A DNA stretch of 64,000 nt from Hahellaceae bacterium (GTDB taxonomy: Bacteria > Pseudomonadota > Gammaproteobacteria > Pseudomonadales > Oleiphilaceae): the NCBI GenBank assembly GCA_016716085.1, contig JADJWY010000023.1:620001-684000 (forward strand), in the 5' to 3' direction. The position numbers were made by a program, and so were the translations under genes. Positions 41,905 through 51,045 of the stretch are shown here, piece by piece (the first letter of the stretch is position 1; each line of letters starts with the position of its first letter). The notes under the pieces were generated by a model, which worked only from the letters and a program-made list of their open reading frames with translations, did not search any database and had not been told where the DNA came from.

Positions 41905-44319
41905 ATGGAACACTGCTTTCACTGCCGACAACCCATTGAGTCGGCCGTTTTCTCAAGGGATATTGGAGGTGAATCGCGAAATTTCTGCTGCGCGGGCTGT
42001 CAAGCCGTTTCAGAGTTGGTTTACGCCGATGGCTTGCAGGATTTCTATCAATTCAGGGATGCATCCCTCCTTCCAGCGCCACCTCTACAGGCTAAAGATG
42101 AAAACTTTTACCGCTTGCACGACAGAGACGATGTGCTCAAACGTGTTAGTCAGGTTAATGCCGACGGGATTAACACGATACAGCTGGGTATCGAGGGTAT
42201 TACCTGCGCAGCCTGTGTCTGGCTGCTGGAGCAGCACCTTGGAAAGCTGCCTGGCATAAGGAGTTTTGGGCTTAATCTTAGCAACCATCGGGCCTTGCTA
42301 ACCTGGAACCAAAGTGAAATTCCACTCAGCACCATTTTCATCGAAATGCATAAACTGGGGTATCGTCCCTACCCCTTCAGTGAGAGCGAAGAAGAAAAAC
42401 GCATCGCCAAGGAACAGCGCACCACGCTGATGCGAATTGGCATCGCAGGGATTGGCATGATGCAGAGCATGATGCTAGCTATTCCTGTCTATTTTGGCCT
42501 CCTCGAAGAAAGTGGTGAATCCTTTCTGCAACTGTTCTGGTATGTGAGCCTCGTCATCGCGACTCCGGTCGTCTTTTTTTCTGCATCTCCTTTTTTTAAA
42601 GCGGCGCGGCGCGACCTCCGAACCCGTCACCTGACGATGGATGTCCCGGTTTCCCTGGCCATAGGTGGCGCTTATGCTGCCAGTGCTTACGTCACCTTTT
42701 TTGGAGGAAAGGAGGTTTATTTCGACGCGGTCAGCATGTTCACCTTTTTCTTGCTCATCGGTCGCTTTCTGGAAGGGCGCGCACGCATGGAAGCCAGCCG
42801 AACCCGTCAGCGACTAAGTCAGAGCACACCCTCACTGGTCACCCTGATTACACCAGCCGGCGATGAGCTTCGAATGATCGAGGATGTTCTTACGGGCGAT
42901 GTTCTGCGGCTGATCAGTGGAGAAATGGTGCCCGTTGATGGAAGAATCATGGAGGGTGAAGCCGCCATAAACGAAGCTGCTCTGACCGGTGAGTTCCACC
43001 CCATCCACAAAAAAGTCGGTGACAGCGTGCTCAGCGGCAGCTTGATTGTCGATGGTGGGCTCGTCATCGAAGCGATCCGCCCAGCCAGCGAATCCAACCT
43101 TTCCGTACTCGAGCGCCTGATTAGCCGGGCCATGAGTGAGAAGCCGAAAGTCATCGCACGGGCAGACCGCATGTCGAGCCTGTTTGTCGGTCGTGTGCTG
43201 CTCTCAGCCTTGTTCATCGCGGGCATCTGGGCCTACATCGACGCCAGTCAGGCGTTTGCAGTTACGCTTTCCGTGTTAGTTGCAACCTGTCCCTGCGCCC
43301 TGTCGCTGGCCACACCGACAGCACTGACTGCAGCCACAACACGGCTGCGCGAACTTGGTTTTGTGGTGACGCGAGCCCATGTGATTCAAACCCTGGCCGA
43401 GGCCCGTGAGGTGTTTTTCGATAAAACAGGTACGCTTACACGGGGCGCCTATTCACTGGTCCATTTGGAGAACCACTCAAATCATTCTACCGAGACCCTT
43501 CTTGGCATTGCCTCAGCCTTGGAGCAAACGTCAACCCATCCGGTGGCGCGGTATTTCCAGCAACACCCCCCCAAAGGCATTGCGTGCAGCCAGCAGACAC
43601 CCGGAGCTGGGGTTGAAGGCACCTTGAATCAAGGTTACTACCGAATCGGCACAGCCGAGTTCTGCGGAATCCTTACTGATTCTATAGAGCGCCGCTACCC
43701 TGACGCGACGGCAGTCTATCTCTGCGAAAATAATCATTACGTAGCGGCCTTCCTGCTCGGCGACGAAACACGCCCCGGATCACCCGCTTTGATCCGTGCA
43801 CTGAACGATGATTTAAAGCTCTCGACCGTTATTTTGACGGGTGACACCTCAGACGCTGGAAGAACGCTCGCTGCCGCACTTGGTACTCAGGATGTGCAAA
43901 CGGGACAGAAGCCTGACGATAAGCTGGCTAGAATTCAGTCGGCAGCATCGATCCACCCCGTTGTCATGGTAGGCGATGGGCTGAATGATATTCCGGCGAT
44001 GGCGGGAGCCCAACTGTCCATTGCGATGGCCAATGCCAGCGATATGACGCAGGTGGAGGCCGATGCCCTTCTTCTCAATCCAAATATCGAAGTGCTCATA
44101 TCTGTCTTTAAACTGGCTCGCCAGACTGACTCAATTATTAGGCAGAATATAACCTGGGCTTTCGGGTATAATCTTGCCATATTACCGTTGGCGGCCTGTG
44201 GTTGGGTTTCCCCCTATATGGCTGCTATTGGCATGTCTGCCAGTTCGCTTCTGGTCGTTTTAAATGCGTTGCGGCTTTCCCGCTTCAAGATCGACAGAGC
44301 ACACTCAGAAGGTATCTGA
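41905..44319 (+). CDS. ccoI: Copper-translocating P1B-type ATPase for cbb3 assembly
   Basis: CcoI/FixI exports Cu(I) for insertion into the oxidase. The 804-residue protein starts with a cysteine-rich region (CFHCRQPI, FCCAGCQAV), then a heavy-metal domain with GITCAACVWLLEQ. Eight helices include the copper site C-P-C in VATCPCALSLATPTAL. The phosphorylation motif is DKTGTLTRGA, and the hinge is MVGDGLNDIPAMAGA. This slow, assembly-linked CopA2 type differs from detoxifying CopA by its CcoGHIS context. Confidence 0.95.
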   Translation: MEHCFHCRQPIESAVFSRDIGGESRNFCCAGCQAVSELVYADGLQDFYQFRDASLLPAPPLQAKDENFYRLHDRDDVLKRVSQVNADGINTIQLGIEGITCAACVWLLEQHLGKLPGIRSFGLNLSNHRALLTWNQSEIPLSTIFIEMHKLGYRPYPFSESEEEKRIAKEQRTTLMRIGIAGIGMMQSMMLAIPVYFGLLEESGESFLQLFWYVSLVIATPVVFFSASPFFKAARRDLRTRHLTMDVPVSLAIGGAYAASAYVTFFGGKEVYFDAVSMFTFFLLIGRFLEGRARMEASRTRQRLSQSTPSLVTLITPAGDELRMIEDVLTGDVLRLISGEMVPVDGRIMEGEAAINEAALTGEFHPIHKKVGDSVLSGSLIVDGGLVIEAIRPASESNLSVLERLISRAMSEKPKVIARADRMSSLFVGRVLLSALFIAGIWAYIDASQAFAVTLSVLVATCPCALSLATPTALTAATTRLRELGFVVTRAHVIQTLAEAREVFFDKTGTLTRGAYSLVHLENHSNHSTETLLGIASALEQTSTHPVARYFQQHPPKGIACSQQTPGAGVEGTLNQGYYRIGTAEFCGILTDSIERRYPDATAVYLCENNHYVAAFLLGDETRPGSPALIRALNDDLKLSTVILTGDTSDAGRTLAAALGTQDVQTGQKPDDKLARIQSAASIHPVVMVGDGLNDIPAMAGAQLSIAMANASDMTQVEADALLLNPNIEVLISVFKLARQTDSIIRQNITWAFGYNLAILPLAACGWVSPYMAAIGMSASSLLVVLNALRLSRFKIDRAHSEGI

Positions 44320-44324
44320 TCTTT

Positions 44325-44504
44325 ATGTCCAGTCTTTCGATTCTGATTCCCATCTCTCTGATTTTGCTGACGATTGCCATCGTTATCCTGCGTTGGGCCG
44401 TCAAAAATGGTCAATACGATGACTTGGATAAACCAGGCCACAGTATTCTGTTTGATGATGATAAAAACATGATCCCGGGCAAGTCGAAAGAGAACACCCA
44501 CTAG
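44325..44504 (+). CDS. ccoS: cbb3 oxidase maturation protein CcoS
   Basis: The 59-residue product begins MSSLSILIPISLILLTIAIV, has one membrane helix (4-23), and then RWAVKNGQYDDLDKPGHSIL, the CcoS signature W-x-x-x-x-G-Q-Y-D-D-x-x-x-P. CcoS is needed for haem and copper cofactor insertion into CcoN in Rhodobacter. It starts five bases after ccoI and ends one base before the next gene. Confidence 0.93.
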   Translation: MSSLSILIPISLILLTIAIVILRWAVKNGQYDDLDKPGHSILFDDDKNMIPGKSKENTH

Positions 44505-44505
44505 C

Positions 44506-45171
44506 ATGGACCCCACCCTGGCGATCAGCGCCATTCTGGTCGGGATTTTCGGCAGTGCTCACTGCCTCGCCATGTGTGGAGGAATCGCCTGTGCGCCATC
44601 GTTTACCGGTAAAGGCCCTGGCTCACCACAGTCCATTTTGCTTTTCAATGGTGGCCGACTCGCCAGCTACACGCTCATTGGCAGCCTGGCCGGACTGCTG
44701 GGTCATGCACTGGCTCTCAATCCTGATGTCATTGTCATGTTTCGCTCGTTTGCTGCGCTGCTGATGATTGGCATGGGTCTATACATCGCACAGTGGTGGA
44801 ATGGGATTACCGTCATCGAGAAGGTTGGCCTTCCACTCTGGTCCCACCTGGCCCCCCTTGCTCAGCGACTGAGAAGGCAATCACACCCGCTTGCGCCTCT
44901 GTTGCTGGGCGGCATTTGGGGCTGGCTGCCCTGCGGCCTGGTCTACAGTGCCCTGACGTGGTCAGTCTCTAGTGCTGAACCTGGCATGGCAGCGCTGCTG
45001 ATGCTCTGCTTTGGCCTTGGAACGCTGCCAAGTATGGTCTCGGCGGGCCTCTTCGCCTACCACATACGACAATGGCTGTCCCGCCCAAATACACGCCGTG
45101 TTTTTGGTGTGTTAATCATTTCCATGGGCATTTGGACCTTTCCCTTTGTCCACCGTTTGTTAATGCCTTGA
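44506..45171 (+). CDS. DsbD_2/TauE-SafE-type membrane protein linked to cbb3 assembly
   Basis: The 221-residue protein has six helices and two cysteine sites in membrane segments, FGSAHCLAMCGGIACAP and GGIWGWLPCGLVYSALTW. The P-C-G and H-C-x-x-M-C-G pattern is that of the ccdA/DsbD-like family annotated as sulfite exporter TauE/SafE, commonly encoded right after ccoS. A role in copper or thiol handling during oxidase assembly fits the context better than sulfite export. It is almost contiguous with ccoS. Confidence 0.85.
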   Translation: MDPTLAISAILVGIFGSAHCLAMCGGIACAPSFTGKGPGSPQSILLFNGGRLASYTLIGSLAGLLGHALALNPDVIVMFRSFAALLMIGMGLYIAQWWNGITVIEKVGLPLWSHLAPLAQRLRRQSHPLAPLLLGGIWGWLPCGLVYSALTWSVSSAEPGMAALLMLCFGLGTLPSMVSAGLFAYHIRQWLSRPNTRRVFGVLIISMGIWTFPFVHRLLMP

Positions 45172-45178
45172 ATCTGAC

Positions 45179-45219
45179 TTGATACCTGTCAACTCACGGC
45201 AGCGAAATTCGGCTACACT
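45179..45219 (+). promoter_or_regulatory. Anr/FNR box and promoter of hemN
   Basis: TTGATACCTGTCAA (45179-45192) matches TTGAT-N4-ATCAA at nine of ten positions. TACACT at 45214-45219 is a likely -10, giving a start near 45226 and a box centre about 40.5 bases upstream, the same geometry as at ccoN. The leader to hemN is about 33 bases. Confidence 0.7.
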
Positions 45220-45258
45220 GCTACCCTTCTCTTTTGTCTGCAAGTACACGATTCCCTC

Positions 45259-46638
45259 ATGCAAAATATTTATTGGAATGAGTCACTGATCCGCAAATAT
45301 GATCTGCAAGGTCCGCGTTATACGTCCTACCCAACAGCAGTCGAATTCAGTGAGCCTTTCTGCCCGGCTGATTTGCAACAGGCGGCGACGAAAAGCCATT
45401 CGGCTAATCGCCCGCTATCGCTCTACTTCCATATACCATTCTGTGCCAAGCTTTGCTATTACTGTGCCTGCAACAAAATCGTAACCAAGCGCAAAGAAAA
45501 AGCACTTCCCTACCTTCAGGATGTTTTCAAAGAGATGGCGCTGCAAGTAGCCCTTTTTGGCAGCGGACGGGAAGTACACCAGTTACATTGGGGCGGCGGC
45601 ACACCGACCTTCTTGTCCTCGGATGAAATGCGGCTTCTGATGCAGGAAACCCGCAAGCATTTCACCCTGCTATCAGATGATCAGGGCGACTACAGTATTG
45701 AAATAGATCCACGCGAAGTTGCTCCCGACACCTTAGCGACGCTGCGTGAGCTGGGTTTTAACCGAGTGAGCCTGGGTGTTCAGGACTTCAATCCGCGCGT
45801 ACAAAAAGCTGTCAATCGCATTCAATCGCCTGAGCTCACTCTGCGCGTTCTTGAAGAAGCAAGACGCCTGGGATTCAGGTCAATAAACGTCGATTTGATT
45901 TATGGACTCCCGCATCAAACGTTGAGCACATTCAGGGAAACCGTGGATACGATTATCAGGTTTTCGCCAGATCGAATGTCAGTGTTCAACTATGCTCACC
46001 TGCCACAACGATTCATGCCGCAGCAGCGTATTCTGGAGCAAGACCTGCCCCGCCCAGAGACAAAACTGGAAATCCTACATAACTCCATCGGTCAGCTGAT
46101 TGACGCTGGCTACCATTTTATTGGCATGGATCACTTCGCTAAACCTGACGACACGCTTGCGGTCGCGCAAGCCCAGGGCAAGCTCCACCGCAATTTCCAG
46201 GGCTATACGACGCATGGCAATTGTGACCTGATGGCATTTGGGGTCTCATCCATCAGCATGATGGATCGCCACTATTACCAGAACAGGCTGGACAGCGAGA
46301 GTTATGGCGAGTCACTCGCACGTGGTGAGCTCCCCATCTTCAGGGGTGTCAGCCTCACACAGGACGACGTCATTCGCCGTGAAATCATTAGCCAACTGAT
46401 TTGTCAGTTCACACTCCAGTTCCCAGAGATTGAACGTGGTTTCGGCATAAACTTTCGAGACTATTTTAAATCGGAACTCCTGGCCCTCGAGAGCATGGTG
46501 GAGGACGGTTTGGTTCAACTGAAGCAAGACAGTTTACAAATCAACCCTCCGGGTCGCTTATTGATCAGAGCCATCTGCAAGCTGTTTGACATTTATCGCC
46601 TGCAATCTGAACAAAATCGCTTCTCACGAATCATCTGA
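45259..46638 (+). CDS. hemN: Oxygen-independent coproporphyrinogen III oxidase
   Basis: HemN is a radical-SAM enzyme that makes protoporphyrinogen IX without O2 (EC 1.3.98.3). The cluster motif CxxxCxxC is C-A-K-L-C-Y-Y-C in FHIPFCAKLCYYCACNKI, and HWGGGTPTFLSSDEM follows. The N-terminal YDLQGPRYTSYPTAVEF marks genuine HemN as opposed to HemW. It is 459 residues. The Anr/FNR site upstream agrees with anaerobic control. Confidence 0.96.
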   Translation: MQNIYWNESLIRKYDLQGPRYTSYPTAVEFSEPFCPADLQQAATKSHSANRPLSLYFHIPFCAKLCYYCACNKIVTKRKEKALPYLQDVFKEMALQVALFGSGREVHQLHWGGGTPTFLSSDEMRLLMQETRKHFTLLSDDQGDYSIEIDPREVAPDTLATLRELGFNRVSLGVQDFNPRVQKAVNRIQSPELTLRVLEEARRLGFRSINVDLIYGLPHQTLSTFRETVDTIIRFSPDRMSVFNYAHLPQRFMPQQRILEQDLPRPETKLEILHNSIGQLIDAGYHFIGMDHFAKPDDTLAVAQAQGKLHRNFQGYTTHGNCDLMAFGVSSISMMDRHYYQNRLDSESYGESLARGELPIFRGVSLTQDDVIRREIISQLICQFTLQFPEIERGFGINFRDYFKSELLALESMVEDGLVQLKQDSLQINPPGRLLIRAICKLFDIYRLQSEQNRFSRII

Positions 46639-46651
46639 TGCTCAGGTCGTA

Positions 46652-46678
46652 AAAAAGGGGCTTACAGAGCCCCTTTTT
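46652..46678. terminator. Bidirectional terminator between hemN and ttcA
   Basis: AAAAAGGGGCT (46652-46662) and AGCCCCTTTTT (46668-46678) form a stem flanked by A and T runs with a five-base loop, the textbook shape for terminating both convergent genes. Confidence 0.85.
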
Positions 46679-46697
46679 GCCAATCGTTTACCCGCCA

Positions 46698-47561
46698 CTA
46701 AAGCTGGAGAATGTCTATTTTCTCCAGCGTCTGCGCCTCATCTTCCCACTGGTATTTTTCCAGCGCGTTAAAGTCGTACAGGCGTGTATCACATAAATGA
46801 GAAGGCAGGACGTTCTGCAAGGCTTTGAACATATTTTCTATTCGGCCTGGAAAGCGTTTATCCCAGTCCTGCATCATCAATTTGAGATTTTGACGCTGCA
46901 AGTCTTCCTGTGAACCACATAAATTACACGGAATGATCGGGAAGCCCTTGTATCCAGCATAACGCTCAATATCCTTTTCCCGACAATAGGCCATCGGACG
47001 TATCACGATATTGCGTCCATCATCGCTTTTGAGCTTGGGAGGCATAGCCCGTAATTTACCACCGTAAAACATATTCAGAAACATCGTTTCGAGTATGTCT
47101 TCCCGGTGATGCCCCAGTGCAATTTTGGTGCATTTGTGTTCAACAGCAAAGTCATAAAGAATCCCTCGACGCAAACGCGAACACAACCCGCATGTCGTTT
47201 TGCCTTCCGGGACTTTGTCTTTAACGATACTGTAGGTATCTCGCTCAATAATATAATGTTCTACGCCAATCGAGCTCAGATAGTCAGGCAGAACATGTTC
47301 AGGGAACCCCGGTTGCTTCTGATCGAGGTTAACTGCGATTAGCTGAAAGTCGATGGGCGCATGCTTTTGCAGATTCAGAAGGATATCAAGCATTGCATAC
47401 GAGTCTTTGCCTCCACTCAGGCAGCACATCACTTTGTCACCCGCTTCAATCATGTTGAAGTCAGCAATGGCCTTACCCACGTTTCGACGCAATAGCTTCT
47501 GCAGCTTGTTCTGCTCAAGCCGCGTCTTTTGCGACAGTTCCTCGTTTACTACTGAGTTCAT
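46698..47561 (-). CDS. ttcA: tRNA 2-thiocytidine(32) synthetase TtcA
   Basis: TtcA thiolates C32 of some tRNAs using an iron-sulfur cluster. The PP-loop is CLSGGKDSYAML, and paired cysteines lie in GKTTCGLCSRLRRG and IPCNLCGSQED. It has 287 residues from ATG 47561, preceded by a G-rich ribosome site; an in-frame start at 47597 would add 12 unrelated residues. It joins MnmA and TusA as the third tRNA-sulfur gene in the window. Confidence 0.95.
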   Translation of the reverse strand: MNSVVNEELSQKTRLEQNKLQKLLRRNVGKAIADFNMIEAGDKVMCCLSGGKDSYAMLDILLNLQKHAPIDFQLIAVNLDQKQPGFPEHVLPDYLSSIGVEHYIIERDTYSIVKDKVPEGKTTCGLCSRLRRGILYDFAVEHKCTKIALGHHREDILETMFLNMFYGGKLRAMPPKLKSDDGRNIVIRPMAYCREKDIERYAGYKGFPIIPCNLCGSQEDLQRQNLKLMMQDWDKRFPGRIENMFKALQNVLPSHLCDTRLYDFNALEKYQWEDEAQTLEKIDILQL

Positions 47562-47614
47562 AAGCCCCCCTGTTTTCAGCGCGCAGATTATAGCCAATGC
47601 TATACTAAAGCGGT

Positions 47615-48286
47615 ATGGAAACTTGCACAGAACTCGACAACTTCCTGATTGATCTGGAAAAAGCGCTTCGACACCTGATTATCGAAATGCCAGACCCGCA
47701 ACCGATGAGCGAGTACACACTACTACGCCTGCTGAGCGGTCCACCCTGGAGCCTTTTCAACCCGGATTCATTGGCACAGACAAATACACTTTTCTCTGTC
47801 CATTTTACGGTATTCCACTGCCTTTACCGCATTCAGGAGTCTGTCTGGCAATCCGATCAACGCCACTTGGAGATTTCCCCCTTAACCATTACCCTGCATC
47901 CAGCCGTCGCACCCCATCTCACGGAGGGATCGCCGCAGGGTAACCATGCTGAGAGTGGAGCACACACACTCCAAAATAATGACGTAACCCCCCTGGCGGG
48001 TACTGATCCTCTCAAAGAGTACTATCTCAATCTGGCAAATCTTCAGACTCGTCCAGACGAAATCGAGCGGATGCTGAAGCGCTTTTGGAACAGACTATGG
48101 GGTCGAAGCGACAAATACGGAGAGGCTTTAGCCACACTTGGCTGCTCAGAAACAGATAGTCCAGAGGCGATCAGATCCGCCTACCGCCGTCTTGCAGCGA
48201 TACATCACCCAGATAAGGGGGGGCAGGAAACGCAATTTATTCAGATACGCCAGGCTTATGAGGTTATTCTTCAGAGCATCAGGTAA
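47615..48286 (+). CDS. DnaJ-related protein with C-terminal J domain
   Basis: The J domain is at the C-terminus (about residues 165-223), with ALATLGCSETDSPEAIRSAY and the HPD in AAIHHPDKGG. The N-terminal part, starting LDNFLIDLEKALRHLIIEMP and including LLRLLSGPPWSLF, matches the DNAJ_related N-terminal domain seen in Pseudomonas proteins. No Gly/Phe or zinc region is present, so it is a class III co-chaperone with an unknown client. It diverges from ttcA and converges on the FilE-like gene. Confidence 0.85.
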   Translation: METCTELDNFLIDLEKALRHLIIEMPDPQPMSEYTLLRLLSGPPWSLFNPDSLAQTNTLFSVHFTVFHCLYRIQESVWQSDQRHLEISPLTITLHPAVAPHLTEGSPQGNHAESGAHTLQNNDVTPLAGTDPLKEYYLNLANLQTRPDEIERMLKRFWNRLWGRSDKYGEALATLGCSETDSPEAIRSAYRRLAAIHHPDKGGQETQFIQIRQAYEVILQSIR

Positions 48287-48297
48287 CGCGATCCGAG

Positions 48298-49407
48298 CTA
48301 TTGAATGAGCGAAAGGTAGAGCTCTCCTTTAGATGCATGAGGAATCAGTATCGGCTCCTCCGCCAAACCATCGACCACTGTCGTACTCACCTGATCGACA
48401 TTACGGGAAAGCACCAGTAAGTAAGGTTCCTTTTGAACAGAAGGGATTTTGAAGTACCCTTCCATGTAAGCGTGCTTATACCAAGTCCCCGCTTCATACA
48501 CATACAAAACATCCGTCAGCATTCTGACGGGTTTAAAAGTTTCATCCAGCGTCACAACCACCGGACTGAACATCGACCGCCGGATATAGGACTGAAGGGA
48601 AAACACGCTCTCCTTAGGGAGCGACTCCGGGAGTTTAATTAAGCGGTAATGACTGTAACCCAACCCGAAATCCATCATTTCTTCGGAGCCATCGAAATAC
48701 ACAACCTGATCTTCATCACCTCTGAGTATCTCAGGATCGGTATCTTTAAATTGATCACAACAAATGGCGGCAAGTCGATCAATATCACGTATTTTTTCCT
48801 GCGGCCCGCTCAACCCTAAAATTTTGAGCGCCTCTGGATCAGCAGCTGGGCCCTCCGAAGCCTGGCGAGACAGGAATTGTTCTCGTGCAACAATGGTGTG
48901 CTGCTGCTTCTTGGGCTCAAAAACAACAACTGCTTTTTCTGATTGCCCAATCGGGGCGCTGCGCAAATTCCCCTCCGAGTCGATCCAGGTGTAAAATTTC
49001 TGCTGTCCCTCCCGCACGAATCCCTGTTGCTCAAGTTGTTCAGCATCGATATAAACGTCTTCGGTTGAACCTCCTTTCAGAAGGTTCTCCTTGGCCTCTC
49101 CGGGCGCAGCTTCTTTTAACGCTCCCGATTCGCGAAGTGCCTGAACTTCTTCAACGATGTCATTTGTTCCAGAAAGCGCAGCAGGTTGAGCATTACCCTC
49201 AGCTTCAGCAGGAACGACTACAGAACCTTCAGTTTGGGCCGGCGCTACGGGAGCCTTCGATTTTTGAGTCTCAGGCTCCTTTACACGTGTGTGTCGAACC
49301 TGGCCGTCCTCATCAACCCAGGTTACAAATCGCTCAGCAAGCGCATTGAAAGACCAGCCCAACTGAGCGACACAAAACATAGCGCCGAAAAGACGATTGA
49401 ATCGCAT
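48298..49407 (-). CDS. FilE/MalM-like periplasmic protein with two WVDxxG repeats
   Basis: A signal peptide (MRFNRLFGAMFCVAQLGWSF, cleavage about residue 24) is followed at once by VTWVDEDGQVRHTRV, and near residue 138 by YTWIDSEGNLRSAPI, two copies of a DUF4124-like motif. An Ala/Glu/Pro-rich linker separates them. The C-terminal domain has LAAICCDQFKDT and ends with a strand-rich part like MalM/FilE proteins of Acinetobacter fil loci, by memory. ATG 49407 overlaps the FadL-like stop by one base (a TTG at 49410 is the alternative). Function unknown; probably an envelope partner of the two barrels. Confidence 0.7.
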   Translation of the reverse strand: MRFNRLFGAMFCVAQLGWSFNALAERFVTWVDEDGQVRHTRVKEPETQKSKAPVAPAQTEGSVVVPAEAEGNAQPAALSGTNDIVEEVQALRESGALKEAAPGEAKENLLKGGSTEDVYIDAEQLEQQGFVREGQQKFYTWIDSEGNLRSAPIGQSEKAVVVFEPKKQQHTIVAREQFLSRQASEGPAADPEALKILGLSGPQEKIRDIDRLAAICCDQFKDTDPEILRGDEDQVVYFDGSEEMMDFGLGYSHYRLIKLPESLPKESVFSLQSYIRRSMFSPVVVTLDETFKPVRMLTDVLYVYEAGTWYKHAYMEGYFKIPSVQKEPYLLVLSRNVDQVSTTVVDGLAEEPILIPHASKGELYLSLIQ

Positions 49408-51026
49408 CAAAACTCCCGATTGAACGAGAATCCGAAAGACACAATACGAAGGCGAGTTGTCACATCCAGACCTGCATAAGGGTTATAAGAAATATTCTGG
49501 ATCCCAGTATCGTTCAAGTTTTCACTGGTTCCCGCTGGAATCGATTCCCAGCTGCGGAAGTAGCTCAGGTGCAAATCCAATTGGGTTTTGCGATCCCATT
49601 TATAGCCAATCCCCGTGCCGTATAGAATCCCAGAGTTAAGGGGGGCTAGCACATCACGACGGTGGTCCAGAATCGGTGAATCACGAAACTCGATCCCAAG
49701 CCGCAGATCCAGACGTGGATTGACATGCTGCTCAAGACCAAAACCCCAGTTCCAGGTGTCCTTGTAATCTAAAGGGATCGCCAAGGTATTGGGCGTGGCA
49801 TTTGGAGATAGGAGGCGAGCAGCACCGAGAAACTCCAGGTTACGATCAAATTCGAGCAGAAACTTATCCCAGGTACTGTAATCCGTCCAGTTCACATCCG
49901 CGCTCAAACTCAAATCAGGCAGCACACGAACCTTGATGCCTGTTTGTAAATGCTGAGGATGACGCAAATCAATGGATAGATTCCCCGCTTCACGGCATAC
50001 CCCTGTTGGCAAGCTGAAAATCGCACCGCTGATTGCCCCAATCAGTGAGCCGCTAAATGACTGCCAAAACCCGCACCAGTCATCCGTATAACGCAAGTCA
50101 TACGTTCCCTTGAGCTGCATTTTGGCTTCACTTTGGTAGTTTATTCCCCACGAAAACCAATCATTGGGCTCCCACAGGGCGCCAAGATGGTACTTGGGTG
50201 AAATTGTTTCCTGGGTGCTAATGCTCAAACCGCCGATATCATCCCATGGGCCCACGTTTCCACCACAGATTCCCAAAAATGGCGCAAGCGGCTCTTGTCC
50301 TGTTTCACAGGAGAAGGCTGACTGTAGCTCTTCCAGAACACCTATCATAATGTTAGGCGCACGTAAAAACGTGTCCATTGCCAATGCCTGATGAGATAAC
50401 GCAACTGTGAAACCGACTTTCCATTCATCGTTGATTTCATAAGCGATCGTCGGCGAGAGATAGGTAAAGCGTTGCAAAGACATCGCCTTCCCTAAATAGC
50501 GCGCCGGATCCCCATCTTTTCGGTAGTAACCCACAATTTCAGGACCGTAGGTGTACTGGCCAAATGTTAGCTTGGATCCAGGAGGATTTACACTAAATCC
50601 ATTGAATGGCGCCACAGCCGGAAGCTTAGGCAAACGCTGAATACCATACCCAGGAATATACAACGCTGGTGAGATGGTGCGGCTCTTGGCCAACGTCTCT
50701 CCGCCATTGAAAATCGGGTCGTTTTCACTACAACTGAGGCCAAACACATTACAACCTGGAGGAGCGCTAAACGTTGCCTCGTTGTTCAGAATGATGTTCA
50801 TTAAGGTCACCTGAAAATGGCGACCTTTTAACTTGGCTAACCCAGCTGGATTATAATGGATAGAGGCTAACCCTTCCGGATCGGCTGTAATCGCGTTCCC
50901 CATCGACAAAGCGCGGGGATCAACCAACAAATTGGTGGCTAACTGTGCCTGCGCCCGTATCGATACGAGAGACCACAACATTGCAATGGGAAACAACCAT
51001 CGCCACTTGCCTTTGAACTGCATCAT
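49407..51026 (-). CDS. OmpP1/FadL-family outer-membrane beta-barrel
   Basis: A signal peptide ends near AQAQ (residue 28). NLLVDPRALSMGNAITADPEG and ASIHYNPAGLAKLKGRHFQ are the FadL-family N-terminal plug motifs. The rest is alternating strands, ending with the outer-membrane signal IVSFGFSFNREF (terminal Phe). Six cysteines lie in three near pairs (C92/C99, C240/C254, C318/C344) in predicted outer loops. FadL proteins take up hydrophobic molecules, but this 539-residue member is embedded in an export-like operon, so the ligand is unknown. Confidence 0.8.
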   Translation of the reverse strand: MMQFKGKWRWLFPIAMLWSLVSIRAQAQLATNLLVDPRALSMGNAITADPEGLASIHYNPAGLAKLKGRHFQVTLMNIILNNEATFSAPPGCNVFGLSCSENDPIFNGGETLAKSRTISPALYIPGYGIQRLPKLPAVAPFNGFSVNPPGSKLTFGQYTYGPEIVGYYRKDGDPARYLGKAMSLQRFTYLSPTIAYEINDEWKVGFTVALSHQALAMDTFLRAPNIMIGVLEELQSAFSCETGQEPLAPFLGICGGNVGPWDDIGGLSISTQETISPKYHLGALWEPNDWFSWGINYQSEAKMQLKGTYDLRYTDDWCGFWQSFSGSLIGAISGAIFSLPTGVCREAGNLSIDLRHPQHLQTGIKVRVLPDLSLSADVNWTDYSTWDKFLLEFDRNLEFLGAARLLSPNATPNTLAIPLDYKDTWNWGFGLEQHVNPRLDLRLGIEFRDSPILDHRRDVLAPLNSGILYGTGIGYKWDRKTQLDLHLSYFRSWESIPAGTSENLNDTGIQNISYNPYAGLDVTTRLRIVSFGFSFNREF

Positions 51027-51045
51027 GCGTGACTACTCTCCGATG

